A DNA stretch of 64,000 bases from Hymenobacter actinosclerus (GTDB lineage: Bacteria; Bacteroidota; Bacteroidia; Cytophagales; Hymenobacteraceae). Made by a program: the position numbers and the translations under genes. Shown here one piece after another: positions 34,830 through 44,793 of the stretch. The notes under the pieces are model-generated. The model had not been told where the DNA came from. It saw only the letters and a list, made by a program, of their open reading frames with translations, and did no database searches. Location of the stretch: NCBI RefSeq assembly GCF_900111515.1, contig NZ_FOHS01000001.1:565419-629418 (forward strand), read 5' to 3'. How positions within the stretch are numbered: the stretch's first letter is position 1; each line of letters begins with the position of its first letter.

Positions 34830-34886
34830 AAAAATGTGCTGACTGTGAATGGATGCCTCGCGCATAATTCACGGCAGCACATTTTT
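34830..34886 (+). terminator. Terminator after rpoA
   Basis: The left arm 34830-34850 begins AAAAATGTGCTG and ends GTGAAT; the right arm 34867-34886 is ATTCAC through CAGCACATTTTT. The stem is long with a small internal mismatch and ends in T residues. It separates rpoA from rplQ. Confidence 0.75.
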
Positions 34887-34903
34887 CGTGGCCAACTATT
34901 GCG

Positions 34904-34911
34904 TACATTTG
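34904..34911 (+). promoter_or_regulatory. Promoter of rplQ (-7 box)
   Basis: TACATTTG matches TAnnTTTG exactly and follows the rpoA terminator, 117 bases before the rplQ start. A T-rich stretch occupies the -33 region but no precise TTG is seen. Confidence 0.55.
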
Positions 34912-35028
34912 CAGACTTTTTCACTTTTCTCATAGTGCGCCCCCGGGGCAGCGGTTCTAATGAGAAGGTTGCCGCAAGGCACTTTCCGCCGTGGTCGTTG
35001 CCCGCAAGCGTACGTTTTTTTCTTTTTT

Positions 35029-35628
35029 ATGCGTCACGGTAAATCTTTCAACCATCTCGGCCGCACCACCTCGCACCGCCACGCGATGCTGGCGAACATG
35101 GCCAACTCGCTTATCCTGCACAAGCGCATCACCACCACGGTAGCCAAGGCCAAGGCCCTGCGCCAGTACGTGGAGCCCCTGCTGACCAAAGCCAAGAACG
35201 ACACGACGCACTCGCGCCGCCTCGTTTTCTCGAGCCTGGGCCAGAAGGAGGTACTAAAAGAACTGTTTGACAACGTGGCCGCCAAAATTGCTGGCCGTCC
35301 CGGTGGCTACACCCGCATCATCAAGCTGAGCCAGAACCGTCTGGGTGACAACTCGGAGATGTGCGTTATCGAGCTGGTGGACTTCAACGACACCTTGCTG
35401 GAGGCTAAGAATGCCGGCGAAGCCAAGGCTACGACCCGTCGTTCGCGCCGCGGCGGCAAGAAGGCTGATGCTACCACGACCGAAGGCGATTCGTCGGCTG
35501 AAGTAGTAGCTGAAGCTAAGCCCGCCAAGAAGGCCAAGGCTGCCACCACGGAGGTTTCGGCCCCCGAGGACACCGACACGGAGACGCTGCACAACGGCGA
35601 GACCCGCGAGGAGAAGGCCGCCGAGTAG
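35029..35628 (+). CDS. rplQ: 50S ribosomal protein L17, long acidic/Ala-Lys tail
   Basis: The L17 core (about 1-120) starts [20 protein letters not shown] and includes [20 protein letters not shown] and the end [16 protein letters not shown] tail of about 75 residues rich in Ala, Lys, Thr and Glu follows, making 199 residues against 127 in E. coli. The start at 35029 gives the family N-terminus; earlier in-frame codons are not conserved. It lies near the tunnel exit region. Confidence 0.96.
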   Translation: MRHGKSFNHLGRTTSHRHAMLANMANSLILHKRITTTVAKAKALRQYVEPLLTKAKNDTTHSRRLVFSSLGQKEVLKELFDNVAAKIAGRPGGYTRIIKLSQNRLGDNSEMCVIELVDFNDTLLEAKNAGEAKATTRRSRRGGKKADATTTEGDSSAEVVAEAKPAKKAKAATTEVSAPEDTDTETLHNGETREEKAAE

Positions 35629-35651
35629 TCGGACCAAGCTGTATATAAATG

Positions 35652-35687
35652 AAAGGGACGCTCCAGCCGGGGCGTCCCTTTTTTTTT
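35652..35687 (+). terminator. Terminator after rplQ
   Basis: AAAGGGACGCTCC (35652-35664) pairs with GGGGCGTCCCTTT (35669-35681) with one G-T pair, followed by a long T run to 35687. It ends the ribosomal protein superblock. Confidence 0.9.
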
Positions 35688-35832
35688 GCCCGGGTCAGAA
35701 GGCGAGTGGGGTTGTTGTTCGAGGGCGATTCCCCCGAGTTTATCGGGATTTTGCCGGACTTCGGAAAATATGGGCTGCATTGCGGGGCAGGCTGGGCGTG
35801 TTTTGTGAAGTATTCACATTCAGTCTTTCCCT

Positions 35833-37143
35833 ATGAAGCCTTTCCTGTTTTGTTTGCTGTATGCTTTGGCCGGCGCGCTGTTAGTTCCTACTGCCCGGGC
35901 CCAGCAATTGGCCGCCCTAGGTTCCGCGGCATCAGCGGCCGTATTTGCGGGGGTGCCCCAAGCAAGCTGGCAACCTGATTCCGATTCGGCATTCGCGCTG
36001 TTTGACGAGGCGTTTTATGCCAACCAGCTTTTCCTGCTGGGTGAGGCGCACGGGGTAGCGCGGGTGCAGGATGTGGACTTAGCCCTGCTCAAGCACCTGA
36101 ACGTCCGCGCCGGGGTGCGCACCTACGTGGCTGAAGTGGATTGCAGCAAGGCTTACTACCTCAACGAGTACCTGCGTACCGGCCACGATAGCACGTTGCG
36201 ACTGGTGTTCCGAAGCTGGGTGGCAGGTACGGCCCAGTGGGGTAATGCCGAACTGTACCGCAAGTTTCAGCAAATCCGGGAGTGGAACCGGACATTGCCT
36301 GCGAACCGGCAAATCCGGTTTATTGGCCTGGATGCGTTGCAGGACAAGCCCCTGGCAGCCGATTACCTGGCGGCGCGGCTGAAGGGGCAACGCTTACGGC
36401 CGGCGTTGCGCACCCAGCTGGATTCGGTTATGCAACTGTTGCGCAATGATACCGGGGCGGCTGCGTTAGGCGCCGTGGCCAAACGGAGTGTGGATGTCCT
36501 GCAACGGGCCCGGCAGCAACGGGCTGCCACGCTGGGCCCGGTTTATGACGATGTTCGGCACCTGTTACGCAATCTGGGTTACGAGTCGGCCGGGCTGGGG
36601 CGGGAGCAAATTCTGTTTGCCAATTTCGAGGCTTTGTTTAGGGACTTGCAGTTAGAAAACGAGAAGCTCTACGGACTGTGGGGCTTGGCGCACGTGCTGC
36701 AAAGCCCGATTCAGGGAGAGACCCGGCTGCTGGCCGGAATGATACGGGCCAGCAAGCTACCCGTGCACGATAAGGTGGTGTCGGTGCTGGCCATGTTCAG
36801 CGGGTGCCGGATGCTGTACCCCACGGCGGGCCTGCCGCCAGCCTGGCAGGACGCGGGTCAGCAGACTTACACCCGTACTGATAAGTTCAACCACGATGGC
36901 CCGCTGACAGTACTGGCGGGCATAGAGGAGCTCAAGCAACGCACCAGGCCCGGCAGCACCACCCTGTTCCGGCTCGATGCCGCCGGGGCAGCTACTACGC
37001 GCCAACCGATTGCGGTGCGCTATGCGCTGGGTATTCCAGCCGGGCAGCAAATTCAATTCAGCCCGCGGCTGCCGGCCAGCGCCTACGTGCAGTACCTGTT
37101 GCTGGTGCGCGACTCGAAGGCGGTAGAGCCGTTGCAACCATGA
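35833..37143 (+). CDS. Exported erythromycin-esterase-like / Tiki-fold protein
   Basis: The 436-residue protein has a signal peptide (about 1-23, ending ARAQ). Its core resembles the erythromycin esterase/ChaN-like fold: LFLLGEAHG with E71 and H73 near the start, and a later LWGLAHVLQ segment with another histidine. That pattern is known from enzymes of varied substrates, so macrolide resistance should not be assumed. Its last four bases overlap the kinase gene start (ATGA), so the two are probably translated together, which suggests a role linked to that sensor. Confidence 0.7.
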   Translation: MKPFLFCLLYALAGALLVPTARAQQLAALGSAASAAVFAGVPQASWQPDSDSAFALFDEAFYANQLFLLGEAHGVARVQDVDLALLKHLNVRAGVRTYVAEVDCSKAYYLNEYLRTGHDSTLRLVFRSWVAGTAQWGNAELYRKFQQIREWNRTLPANRQIRFIGLDALQDKPLAADYLAARLKGQRLRPALRTQLDSVMQLLRNDTGAAALGAVAKRSVDVLQRARQQRAATLGPVYDDVRHLLRNLGYESAGLGREQILFANFEALFRDLQLENEKLYGLWGLAHVLQSPIQGETRLLAGMIRASKLPVHDKVVSVLAMFSGCRMLYPTAGLPPAWQDAGQQTYTRTDKFNHDGPLTVLAGIEELKQRTRPGSTTLFRLDAAGAATTRQPIAVRYALGIPAGQQIQFSPRLPASAYVQYLLLVRDSKAVEPLQP

Positions 37144-38279
37144 AGCCCGCTACTGCCAAGCTATTCGATTACGAGGGAATAGTAGCATCTTTCGCCCTGG
37201 TTCAGCGGCTTCTCCCTGCTACCGGCTCCATGCTGATTCAACGCCCTTCGCGTTCCGACGCCTTCCTTATTCTGGTGTACTGGCTGCTGGCCGCGCCTAT
37301 TATCTTCTTTAGTTACCTCCAGCAATTTGGGCTGGAGCGGGCCTTGGCGGGCATTCTGTACACCATTTCGCTCGATACACTGTCCGTATACGCCCTGGTG
37401 TTTGGGCTGCTGCCCCTGGCCCTGGCCCGCCGCAACGCGGGAGTAGTCCTGGGTGTGCTGGTGGTGTTTGTGGTGCTCGATGCCCACCTGTACTGGCTGG
37501 GTTACGGTGTGCTGTTCGATGAGGAGCCGCTGCGCTGGAACTTGCTGGCGGTACTGAACGCCGTTATGCAGCACACCAAAAGCTACGGAATGCTGGGCGT
37601 CCTTATGGCCGGCAAGCGCTATTTCGACGTGCAGAAGCGGCTACTGCAAACCCAGCAGGCCCAGACCGAAAGCGAGTTGCGCAACCTAAAGGCCCAACTC
37701 GACCCGCACTTTCTGTTCAACAACCTCAACGTGCTGCGCGGCCTCATCCAGCACGACCCCGCCGAGGCCAACGAGTACCTCAACCGCTTCGCCAGCCTTT
37801 ACCGCTTCCTTATCCGCCACAAAGACGACGATTTCGTGACCCTGGCCGAGGAACTGCGCTTCGTCGATGAGTACGTGTACCTGCTGCGCCACCGCTTCGG
37901 GGCGGCCTACGCCTTCCGACAGACGCTGCCCGAAGCGGCCGAACTAGACCAGCTGCTGGTGGTGCCCGGTACGTTGCAGCTGCTGGTCGAAAACGCCATC
38001 AAGCACAACGCCGGCGACGAGGAAAACCCGCTGCTCATCGAAATTGAAGCTTCCGACACTGAGCTAAACGTGCACCACCCGCGCCGCCCCAAGCTCACGC
38101 CCGTCGATTCCATCGGCCTGGGCCTGGCCAATCTGCGGGAGCGGTACCGGCTGCTGTTTGGCCAGGAAATCAGGGTGGAAGACACGGCCGCGGGGTTCCG
38201 GGTGACGGTGCCGGTGCTGCGCCAGCGCCGGGCGTGGGCGGCGGGCAGTGAGCCGGTGGCGGTGCGGGCTGCTGGGTAA
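37140..38279 (+). CDS. LytS/YehU-type sensor histidine kinase
   Basis: The 379-residue protein has an N-terminal membrane part with about four helices (45-150), then a coiled linker and a His_kinase domain. H190 lies in QLDPHFLFNNLNVL, the phospho-acceptor box. LLVENAIKHN is the N box for ATP, and GLGLANLRERY is the G box. It is the partner of the LytTR regulator 121 bases downstream. A start at 37230 (MLIQRPSR) is possible. The signal sensed is unknown. Confidence 0.9.
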   Translation: MKPATAKLFDYEGIVASFALVQRLLPATGSMLIQRPSRSDAFLILVYWLLAAPIIFFSYLQQFGLERALAGILYTISLDTLSVYALVFGLLPLALARRNAGVVLGVLVVFVVLDAHLYWLGYGVLFDEEPLRWNLLAVLNAVMQHTKSYGMLGVLMAGKRYFDVQKRLLQTQQAQTESELRNLKAQLDPHFLFNNLNVLRGLIQHDPAEANEYLNRFASLYRFLIRHKDDDFVTLAEELRFVDEYVYLLRHRFGAAYAFRQTLPEAAELDQLLVVPGTLQLLVENAIKHNAGDEENPLLIEIEASDTELNVHHPRRPKLTPVDSIGLGLANLRERYRLLFGQEIRVEDTAAGFRVTVPVLRQRRAWAAGSEPVAVRAAG

Positions 38280-38301
38280 GTTGGGTTTATGCCGCCTGAA
38301 C

Positions 38302-38385
38302 TGTAGAGACGCATACTTGCGTCTCGTCGTCCACGCCGCTGTTGCATTGTTGTTCAACAATGAGACGCAAGTATGCGTCTCTACA
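38302..38385 (+). repeat. Perfect 24-bp inverted repeat between kinase and regulator
   Basis: The left arm 38302-38325 (TGTAGAGACGCATACTTGCG, then TCTC) and right arm 38362-38385 are exact reverse complements around 36 bases. The arm itself contains the internal repeat GAGACGCA...TGCGTCTC. It ends 15 bases before the regulator ATG and splits a two-component operon. Confidence 0.8.
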
Positions 38386-38400
38386 TCCCTATTGCCAACT

Positions 38401-39183
38401 ATGAACATTCTGATTCTGGAAGACGAGGAGCTGGCGGCCCGGCAGACAGTGGATTTCCTGCAACGAGCGGGTCTCACTACCAATGTGCCGCCGGTGCTGC
38501 GGAGCGTGGAAAAGGCCCTGGCGTGGCTGGAAAGCAACCCCATGCCCGACCTGCTTTTCTCGGATATTGAGCTGCTTGATGGTAACGTGTTCAGCCTCTA
38601 CGAGCGGTTTCGCGTAACGTGCCCCATCATCTTCACTACCGCCTACGACCAATACCTGCTGCCGGCCTTCCGGGGCAACGGCATTGCCTACCTGCTCAAG
38701 CCCTTTAGCTACGAGCAGTTTGCAGAGGCGCTGGATAAGTATCAGTTTCTGCGCGGCAGCTTTGCCGGCGCTACGCCCGCACCCGCGCCGGCACTGAGTC
38801 CGGAGGTGCTGCGCGAGCTAAGCCAGGCGCTGCGCCAGAACGGCCAGCCCCGGTACCGGCAGCGGCTGTCGGTGCGGGTGCGCAACGGCCTTTACGTGTT
38901 GCCGGAGGTGGCCTATTTGCAGGCCGATGAGGGCGTGGTGTTTGCCGTAGACGGGGCCGGCGCCCGCCACCCGCTCACCGGCACGCTCACGGAGCTGGAG
39001 GCCCAGCTCGACCCGGCCCGGTTCGGGCGACTCAACCGCTCGGAGCTGGTGAATGTGGCCTTCGTGGAGCGCGTGGAGCCGTATTTCAACAACCGGCTGG
39101 TGGTGAAGCTGCGGGCCAGCACGGCTTCGCTAATGACCAGCGCGGCCCAGACGCCCGAGTTCCGGCGCTGGCTGGAAGGGTAG
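38401..39183 (+). CDS. LytTR-family response regulator
   Basis: The 260-residue protein has a receiver domain (about 1-120) with acidic pocket ILEDEE and phospho-acceptor D55 in LLFSDIELLDG. The conserved T in FTTAYDQY and K in YLLKPFSYEQF are present. A short Ala/Pro linker leads to a LytTR DNA-binding domain (RQRLSVRVRNGLYVLPEVAY onward, ending near FRRWLEG). It is paired with the LytS-type kinase upstream. Targets cannot be told from sequence. Confidence 0.92.
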   Translation: MNILILEDEELAARQTVDFLQRAGLTTNVPPVLRSVEKALAWLESNPMPDLLFSDIELLDGNVFSLYERFRVTCPIIFTTAYDQYLLPAFRGNGIAYLLKPFSYEQFAEALDKYQFLRGSFAGATPAPAPALSPEVLRELSQALRQNGQPRYRQRLSVRVRNGLYVLPEVAYLQADEGVVFAVDGAGARHPLTGTLTELEAQLDPARFGRLNRSELVNVAFVERVEPYFNNRLVVKLRASTASLMTSAAQTPEFRRWLEG

Positions 39184-39240
39184 AAGCGCCGGGACAAGGG
39201 CCGAAACGTCGGCTATCCTATTTACCTTGCAGCCCGATAG

Positions 39241-40560
<1,320 letters not shown>

Positions 40561-40785
40561 ATCACTGATTTTTGCTGATTAATCGTGATTGCGCTGATTT
40601 TTATGTTCAGCCAAGCAAACGGTACTGTTCCTTGTGGAGCAGTACCGTTTTGTTTTTAGCCGATGGCCGAGGAGGGCGTAATCAGCGGCAATCTATAGGG
40701 TAGTTGGGTGAAATAGTGGATATTTGTCTGGCTGAGGTCTGCGCGTGCTTAATCAGCGAAAAATCGGCGACATCTGTGATTTATG
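40561..40785 (+). repeat. GATTTTTGCTGATTAATC-type words flanking the eno-ftsB spacer
   Basis: The start of the spacer reads ATCACTGATTTTTGCTGATT and repeats CTGATT; the end (about 40749-40785) reads CTTAATCAGCGAAAAATCGG and CTGTGATT, the reverse complement of the same words. The arms enclose the eno terminator. This looks like one degenerate copy of a word-type inverted repeat. Confidence 0.55.
40617..40657 (+). terminator. Terminator after eno
   Basis: AAACGGTACTG (40617-40627) pairs with CAGTACCGTTT (40640-40650), followed by TGTTTTT. It is located 57 bases after the enolase stop. Confidence 0.8.
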
Positions 40786-41097
40786 AGGATTGGCGAATTA
40801 TTCGAGCGGGTGCCACGGTGGCTGCGTAGCTTCTATTTCTTGACCGGGCTGGCGTTTCTGGTCTGGATGTTTCTGTTTGATGCCAACGACCTGGTGCGGC
40901 AGTACGACATGTACGCCAAGCTGCAAGAGTTGGAGGGCGACCGGGAGTACTACCTGCGCGAAATTGAGAAGGTGAAGAAGGACCGCGCCGAACTGCTGAG
41001 CAGTCCCGAGCTGCTGGAGAAATTCGCCCGCGAGAAATACATCATGAAGCGGCCGGGTGAGGACGTATTCGTGCTCGTGCCCCAGGACAAGGAGTAA
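40783..41097 (+). CDS. FtsB/DivIC-like septum formation initiator
   Basis: The 104-residue protein has a short cytoplasmic start, one membrane helix at about 17-34 (FYFLTGLAFLVWMFLFD) and a periplasmic coiled coil (about 45-75). It then has the family end SPELLEKFAREKYIMKRPGE. Such proteins link divisome proteins FtsL and FtsQ. The position directly after eno is widespread for this family, which supports the call. The next gene starts 12 bases downstream. Confidence 0.88.
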   Translation: MRIGELFERVPRWLRSFYFLTGLAFLVWMFLFDANDLVRQYDMYAKLQELEGDREYYLREIEKVKKDRAELLSSPELLEKFAREKYIMKRPGEDVFVLVPQDKE

Positions 41098-41109
41098 CCG
41101 GCTGTACTG

Positions 41110-41535
41110 ATGCGAATAAACATGATGAAGGCGGTTTTGCTAGCAATGAGTCTGTTGCTGGCTGTGCCAGGACTGGCCCAGCAACGGGTGAATTCGCAGG
41201 TGCAGGTGGCCCGGCAGTTCTGGCTGGCCGCCGTGGGGCAGGAGTGGCCGCAGGCCTACCGCTGGCTGACTCCTGCCGCCCAGGCCCAACTCAGCGAGAA
41301 GCAATTCCGGCAGTCCTTACAGCCCCTGCGTGAGCTGGTGCGCCAATTCGGCCCCGTTATCGACCTCTACAAGCTCGGCTACCGCCTGCGCGAAACGGCT
41401 GCTTCCGAAACCTTCGTGGCGTACAGCTTCCGCGCCGATACGCTGGCCCACCGACCGTACTTCCAGCTCGACGTCAGCTTCCAGGATTCCACGGCCCGGC
41501 TGGTAAAAAGCTTCCGGCTGGTAAAGGCACAATAA
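41110..41535 (+). CDS. Exported protein of unknown function
   Basis: The 141-residue product has a signal peptide (about 1-23, ending GLAQ), with a second possible ATG five codons in (MKAVLLAM). The mature part has an amphipathic helical half (QVARQFWLAAVGQEWPQAYR) and a beta-rich end, resembling the NTF2-like fold of DUF3887-type proteins. That likeness is weak. It may share a transcript with the division gene and is convergent with anmK, 19 bases apart. Confidence 0.75.
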   Translation: MRINMMKAVLLAMSLLLAVPGLAQQRVNSQVQVARQFWLAAVGQEWPQAYRWLTPAAQAQLSEKQFRQSLQPLRELVRQFGPVIDLYKLGYRLRETAASETFVAYSFRADTLAHRPYFQLDVSFQDSTARLVKSFRLVKAQ

Positions 41536-41554
41536 AAACGAAGATGCCTCCTGC

Positions 41555-42766
41555 TTAATCGGGCAGCGAGATTTTGCCCATCCGGATAGCCGGCACGCGC
41601 TGGCTGCCGGCCCCAATACTGACGGGTTGGCCGGCCACAGCTTCGTTGGCCAGCAGGGCAAACAGGATGGCCTCCTTGGCATCGGGCGGCACGCCCAGCA
41701 CGGCAGTGCTGGCGAAGCGGCAGGCGGGCAAAAGGCGCTGCAACGCGGCCATCAGCACCGGGTTGTGGGCGCCGCCACCGCTGGCGTAAACCGCCAGGGC
41801 GGGCTGCGGTCCTAAAGCCAACCGGACTGCCCGTGCGACGCCGGTTGCGCTCAGCTCCACCAGCGTCGCCAGCAGGTCTTCAACTGCCAGGTCAGCGGTG
41901 CCGGTGCATACCTGAGCGGCGTGCAGGTAGGCCAGATTAAACAACTCGGGCCCGGTGGTTTTGGGCAGGGCCGCCGCGAAAAATGGGTGTTTCAGCAGCT
42001 CGGCCAGCAACTCCGGATGCACCGTGCCGGCGGCGCCCAGGCGGCCGTCTTCATCAAAGGATAAGTGTGGGAAATGCTGGCGTACCACGGCATCAAGCAG
42101 GGTGTTGCCGGGTCCGGTGTCGGTGCTTAAGGCGGCGCTGCCGGCCTGGGCGCTGGCGGCGTTGGTGCGGGGCAGGTAGGTGAAGTTGGCAATGCCGCCC
42201 AGATTGAGCAGCAGGCGCTCTTCGTTTGGGCTGCTGAGCAGCAGAAAGTCGCCGTAGGTGGCCAGCGGCGCGCCTTCGCCTCCGCCCGCCACGTGCTTCT
42301 GGCGGAAGTCGCCGACGGTGATGATGCCGGTGCCCACGGCCAGGTGGTCGGCGTCGCCGAGTTGCAGGGTGGCGTTGAGGCCGGGGAAATCGGGATGCTG
42401 GTGCTGGTGGGCGGGCGCGTGGTACACCGTCTGGCCGTGGCTGGCCAGCAGGTCGACTTCGGCCGGGGCTACCTGCCACTCGCGCAGGCAGTCGAGCACC
42501 ATGCGGGCGTGCGCGCGGCCCAGCCAGGCGTGCAGCAGCGTCAGGTACTCCAGGCTAACCTGTTCGCGGGCAAACACCTGCCGCACCCGCCGCCGGAACT
42601 CCTCATCGTAACCTACAGTGGCAAAGTGCTCCAGCTCCAGCCGCGTGGCCGGGCCGTGCCCGTGCAGGCGGCACAGCGCCACGTCCAGCCCGTCCAGCGA
42701 GGTGCCCGACATCAGCCCAATAATGCGGCGGCTGGGCTGCTGAGCAAGCTGGGCGAGGCGGTGCAT
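41555..42766 (-). CDS. anmK: Anhydro-N-acetylmuramic acid kinase
   Basis: The 403-residue enzyme phosphorylates and opens 1,6-anhydro-MurNAc released during cell-wall turnover, feeding it to MurQ. The ATP-binding motif GLMSGTSLDGLDVAL is at about 17-31. The catalytic region VDLLASHGQTVYH is near 106-118, LLLNLGGIANFTYLP is near 186-200, and DTGPGNTLLDA follows. The C-terminal part has VYASGGGAHNPVLM. It is a single gene here, with no murQ next to it. Confidence 0.95.
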   Translation of the reverse strand: MHRLAQLAQQPSRRIIGLMSGTSLDGLDVALCRLHGHGPATRLELEHFATVGYDEEFRRRVRQVFAREQVSLEYLTLLHAWLGRAHARMVLDCLREWQVAPAEVDLLASHGQTVYHAPAHQHQHPDFPGLNATLQLGDADHLAVGTGIITVGDFRQKHVAGGGEGAPLATYGDFLLLSSPNEERLLLNLGGIANFTYLPRTNAASAQAGSAALSTDTGPGNTLLDAVVRQHFPHLSFDEDGRLGAAGTVHPELLAELLKHPFFAAALPKTTGPELFNLAYLHAAQVCTGTADLAVEDLLATLVELSATGVARAVRLALGPQPALAVYASGGGAHNPVLMAALQRLLPACRFASTAVLGVPPDAKEAILFALLANEAVAGQPVSIGAGSQRVPAIRMGKISLPD

Positions 42767-42791
42767 ATTTTGTCGGCTAGGGCTAAGATGT

Positions 42792-42898
42792 AAACGTCTG
42801 TCATCCTGACGAAGGAAGGACCTCCTTACGACAGCAAAAATTGCTTCAGGGAACCCTACCGTAAGAAGGTCCTTCCTTCGTCAGGATGACAGACGTTT
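42792..42898 (+). repeat. Palindromic element between anmK and hscA
   Basis: The left arm starts at 42792 with AAACGTCTGTCATCCTGACG and continues through GAAGGAAGGACC; the right arm ends with its complement at 42898, around a centre with GCAAAAATTGC. The core GTCATCCTGACGAAGGAAGG is related to the GTCATGCTGAGC...GAAGCATCTC elements at 49049, 49932 and 63797, but more diverged. Confidence 0.75.
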
Positions 42899-42903
42899 CC
42901 GTT

Positions 42904-42936
42904 CACTCACTACTCACTACTCACTACTCACTACTC
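42904..42936 (+). repeat. Tandem 7-base repeat (CACTACT)n
   Basis: About four and a half copies of a CACTACT unit run up to and into the 3' end of hscA (its stop is at 42931-42933 on the minus strand). Confidence 0.7.
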
Positions 42937-44793
42937 AATCTTCTTCCCGGCCATAGCCTCGCTGATGCTGATGTTCATCACCCGCTCGGCGAAGGGGCGG
43001 GTGAGTTCTTCCAGCTCGTCCACGGCTTTCAGCATCACGTCTTTTTCCTGAGTTTGCAGGGCGGCTTTGAGCTTTTCTACGCCGACCTGGGTCTGGGTGA
43101 GCTCGGTGGGGGTGAGGTGCCGGCCGTTTTTGGTGATGAAGCGCTCCACTTGGTAGAGCATCTGCTCGGCTACGGTGCGGGCTTCAATCACCATGCGGGC
43201 CGCCACGTCTTCGCGGGCGTGGGTGAGCGAGTCCATGAGCATCTGCTCCACCTGCTCGTCGGTGAGGCCGTACTGGGGCTTGATTTCGACTTCCTGGCGG
43301 GTGCCGGAGCGCAGCTCCACGGCCTCTACTTTCAGGATGCCGTCGGCGTTGAGCAGGAAGTTGACGTCGACCTTGGGCAGGCCGGCGGGCATGGCCGGGA
43401 TGCCGCGCAAATCGAACTCGGCCAGCTTGCGGTTTTCCTTCACCACGTCCCGCTCGCCCTGGTACACCGAAATTTTCAGGTTCACCTGCCCGTCGACACT
43501 GGTCGTGTACTGGCGGCCGGCCTTGGTCGGGATTTTGGAGTTGCGCGGGATAATGGGGTCCATCAGGCCGCCCAGGGTTTCGATGCCAAGCGTGAGCGGC
43601 GTTACGTCGAGCAGCAGCACGTCGCGGCGGTTGCCGGCCAGAATATCGGCCTGAATGGCCGCGCCCAGCGCCACCACTTCGTCGGGGTTAAGCGAGCTGT
43701 TGGCCGGCTGCCCGAAAAAGGCCGAAACCGACTCGTGCACCAGCGGCACCCGCGTCGAGCCGCCTACCAGCAGCACGGCGTCGAGCTGTTCGGCTTTCAG
43801 GCCGGCGTCAGTCAGGGCGCGGCGGCACGAGTTTATCGTGCGCTCCACCAGCGGGCGGGCCAGCTCGTCGAACTCCGGGCGGCTCAGGCGCACTACTACG
43901 TCGTCGCCGAGGTTGCCGGCGAAATCGTCGTGCTGGCTGAGGTAGCGCTTGGCCGATTCGGCCAGCAGCCGCAGCTCCTGCCGGAGCGAGCCGTTGGCGG
44001 CCAGTTGGGCCGTGAGCTCGTGCTGCCGGGTCCAATGCTCGGCCACGGCGCGGTCGAGGTCGTCGCCGCCCAAATACGTGTCGCCGTTGGTGCTGAGGAC
44101 CTCAAAAATGCCCTGGTGCAGCTTGAGAATGCTCACGTCGAAGGTGCCGCCGCCCAAATCGTACACGGCCACGGTCTTCTCCTCGTCCGGGTTCAGGCCG
44201 ATGCCGTAGGCCAGGGCCGCGGCGGTGGGCTCGTTCACGATGCGCAGCACCTCCAGCCCGGCCAGGCGGCCGGCGTCGCGGGTGGCCTGGCGCTGCGAGT
44301 CGTTGAAGTAGGCCGGCACCGTGATGACGGCCTTGTTGACCGGCGTTTTGAGCGCGTGCTCGGCCCGCTCGCGCAGCTCCTTCAGGATTTCGGCCGACAG
44401 CTCGATGGGCGAGTAGAACCGGTCGCCGACCCGGATTTTCACCAGGCCCTCCGAGTTGTCGTCAATCACCTTGTAGCCCAGGCCGCCGGCGTGCTGGCCC
44501 AGGTCGTGGTAGCTTTTGCCTAGCAGGCGCTTTACCGAGTAAATGGTGTTCTGCGGGTCAGTCAGCAGGTATTCTTTGGCCTCGGTGCCCACCAGCGGCT
44601 CGGCCCCGCCCTGCGGGAAGTGCACCACCGACGGCACGATGGTGCCCCGGCCCTGGTCGTTGATGGCCAGCGGCTGGCGGTTCTCGGGGTGGATGTAGGC
44701 CACCAGCGAGTTGGTGGTGCCCAGATCGATACCCACGATAATTTCTTCCTGCTGAATACTGCCGGTAGAAAGGTTGATTGCAACTTTAGCCAT
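42931..44793 (-). CDS. hscA: Hsp70-family chaperone, HscA type
   Basis: The 620-residue protein has an Hsp70 nucleotide-binding domain (GIDLGTTNSLVAYI at about 21-34, AVYDLGGGTFDVSIL, and VGGSTRVPLV) and a substrate-binding domain. It departs from DnaK and matches HscA in the N-terminal extension before GIDLGTTNS, in LGIETLGGLMDPIIPRN, in FDLRGIPAMPAGLPKVDV and in KPQYGLTDEQVEQMLMDS. It also lacks the Gly-rich DnaK tail. HscA helps IscU deliver iron-sulfur clusters. No isc genes are adjacent. The gene is convergent-facing with anmK upstream on the same strand and divergent from the DUF4331 gene. Confidence 0.85.
   Translation of the reverse strand: MAKVAINLSTGSIQQEEIIVGIDLGTTNSLVAYIHPENRQPLAINDQGRGTIVPSVVHFPQGGAEPLVGTEAKEYLLTDPQNTIYSVKRLLGKSYHDLGQHAGGLGYKVIDDNSEGLVKIRVGDRFYSPIELSAEILKELRERAEHALKTPVNKAVITVPAYFNDSQRQATRDAGRLAGLEVLRIVNEPTAAALAYGIGLNPDEEKTVAVYDLGGGTFDVSILKLHQGIFEVLSTNGDTYLGGDDLDRAVAEHWTRQHELTAQLAANGSLRQELRLLAESAKRYLSQHDDFAGNLGDDVVVRLSRPEFDELARPLVERTINSCRRALTDAGLKAEQLDAVLLVGGSTRVPLVHESVSAFFGQPANSSLNPDEVVALGAAIQADILAGNRRDVLLLDVTPLTLGIETLGGLMDPIIPRNSKIPTKAGRQYTTSVDGQVNLKISVYQGERDVVKENRKLAEFDLRGIPAMPAGLPKVDVNFLLNADGILKVEAVELRSGTRQEVEIKPQYGLTDEQVEQMLMDSLTHAREDVAARMVIEARTVAEQMLYQVERFITKNGRHLTPTELTQTQVGVEKLKAALQTQEKDVMLKAVDELEELTRPFAERVMNISISEAMAGKKIE

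Noticed and set aside
35833..37143. Macrolide resistance gene
   Set aside because: Only the general fold pattern of erythromycin esterases is visible; many exported Bacteroidota proteins share it and no resistance context exists.
42886..44523. Plus-strand open frame of over 500 codons opposite hscA
   Set aside because: It is an antisense shadow; the HscA-type protein on the minus strand has all Hsp70 motifs.
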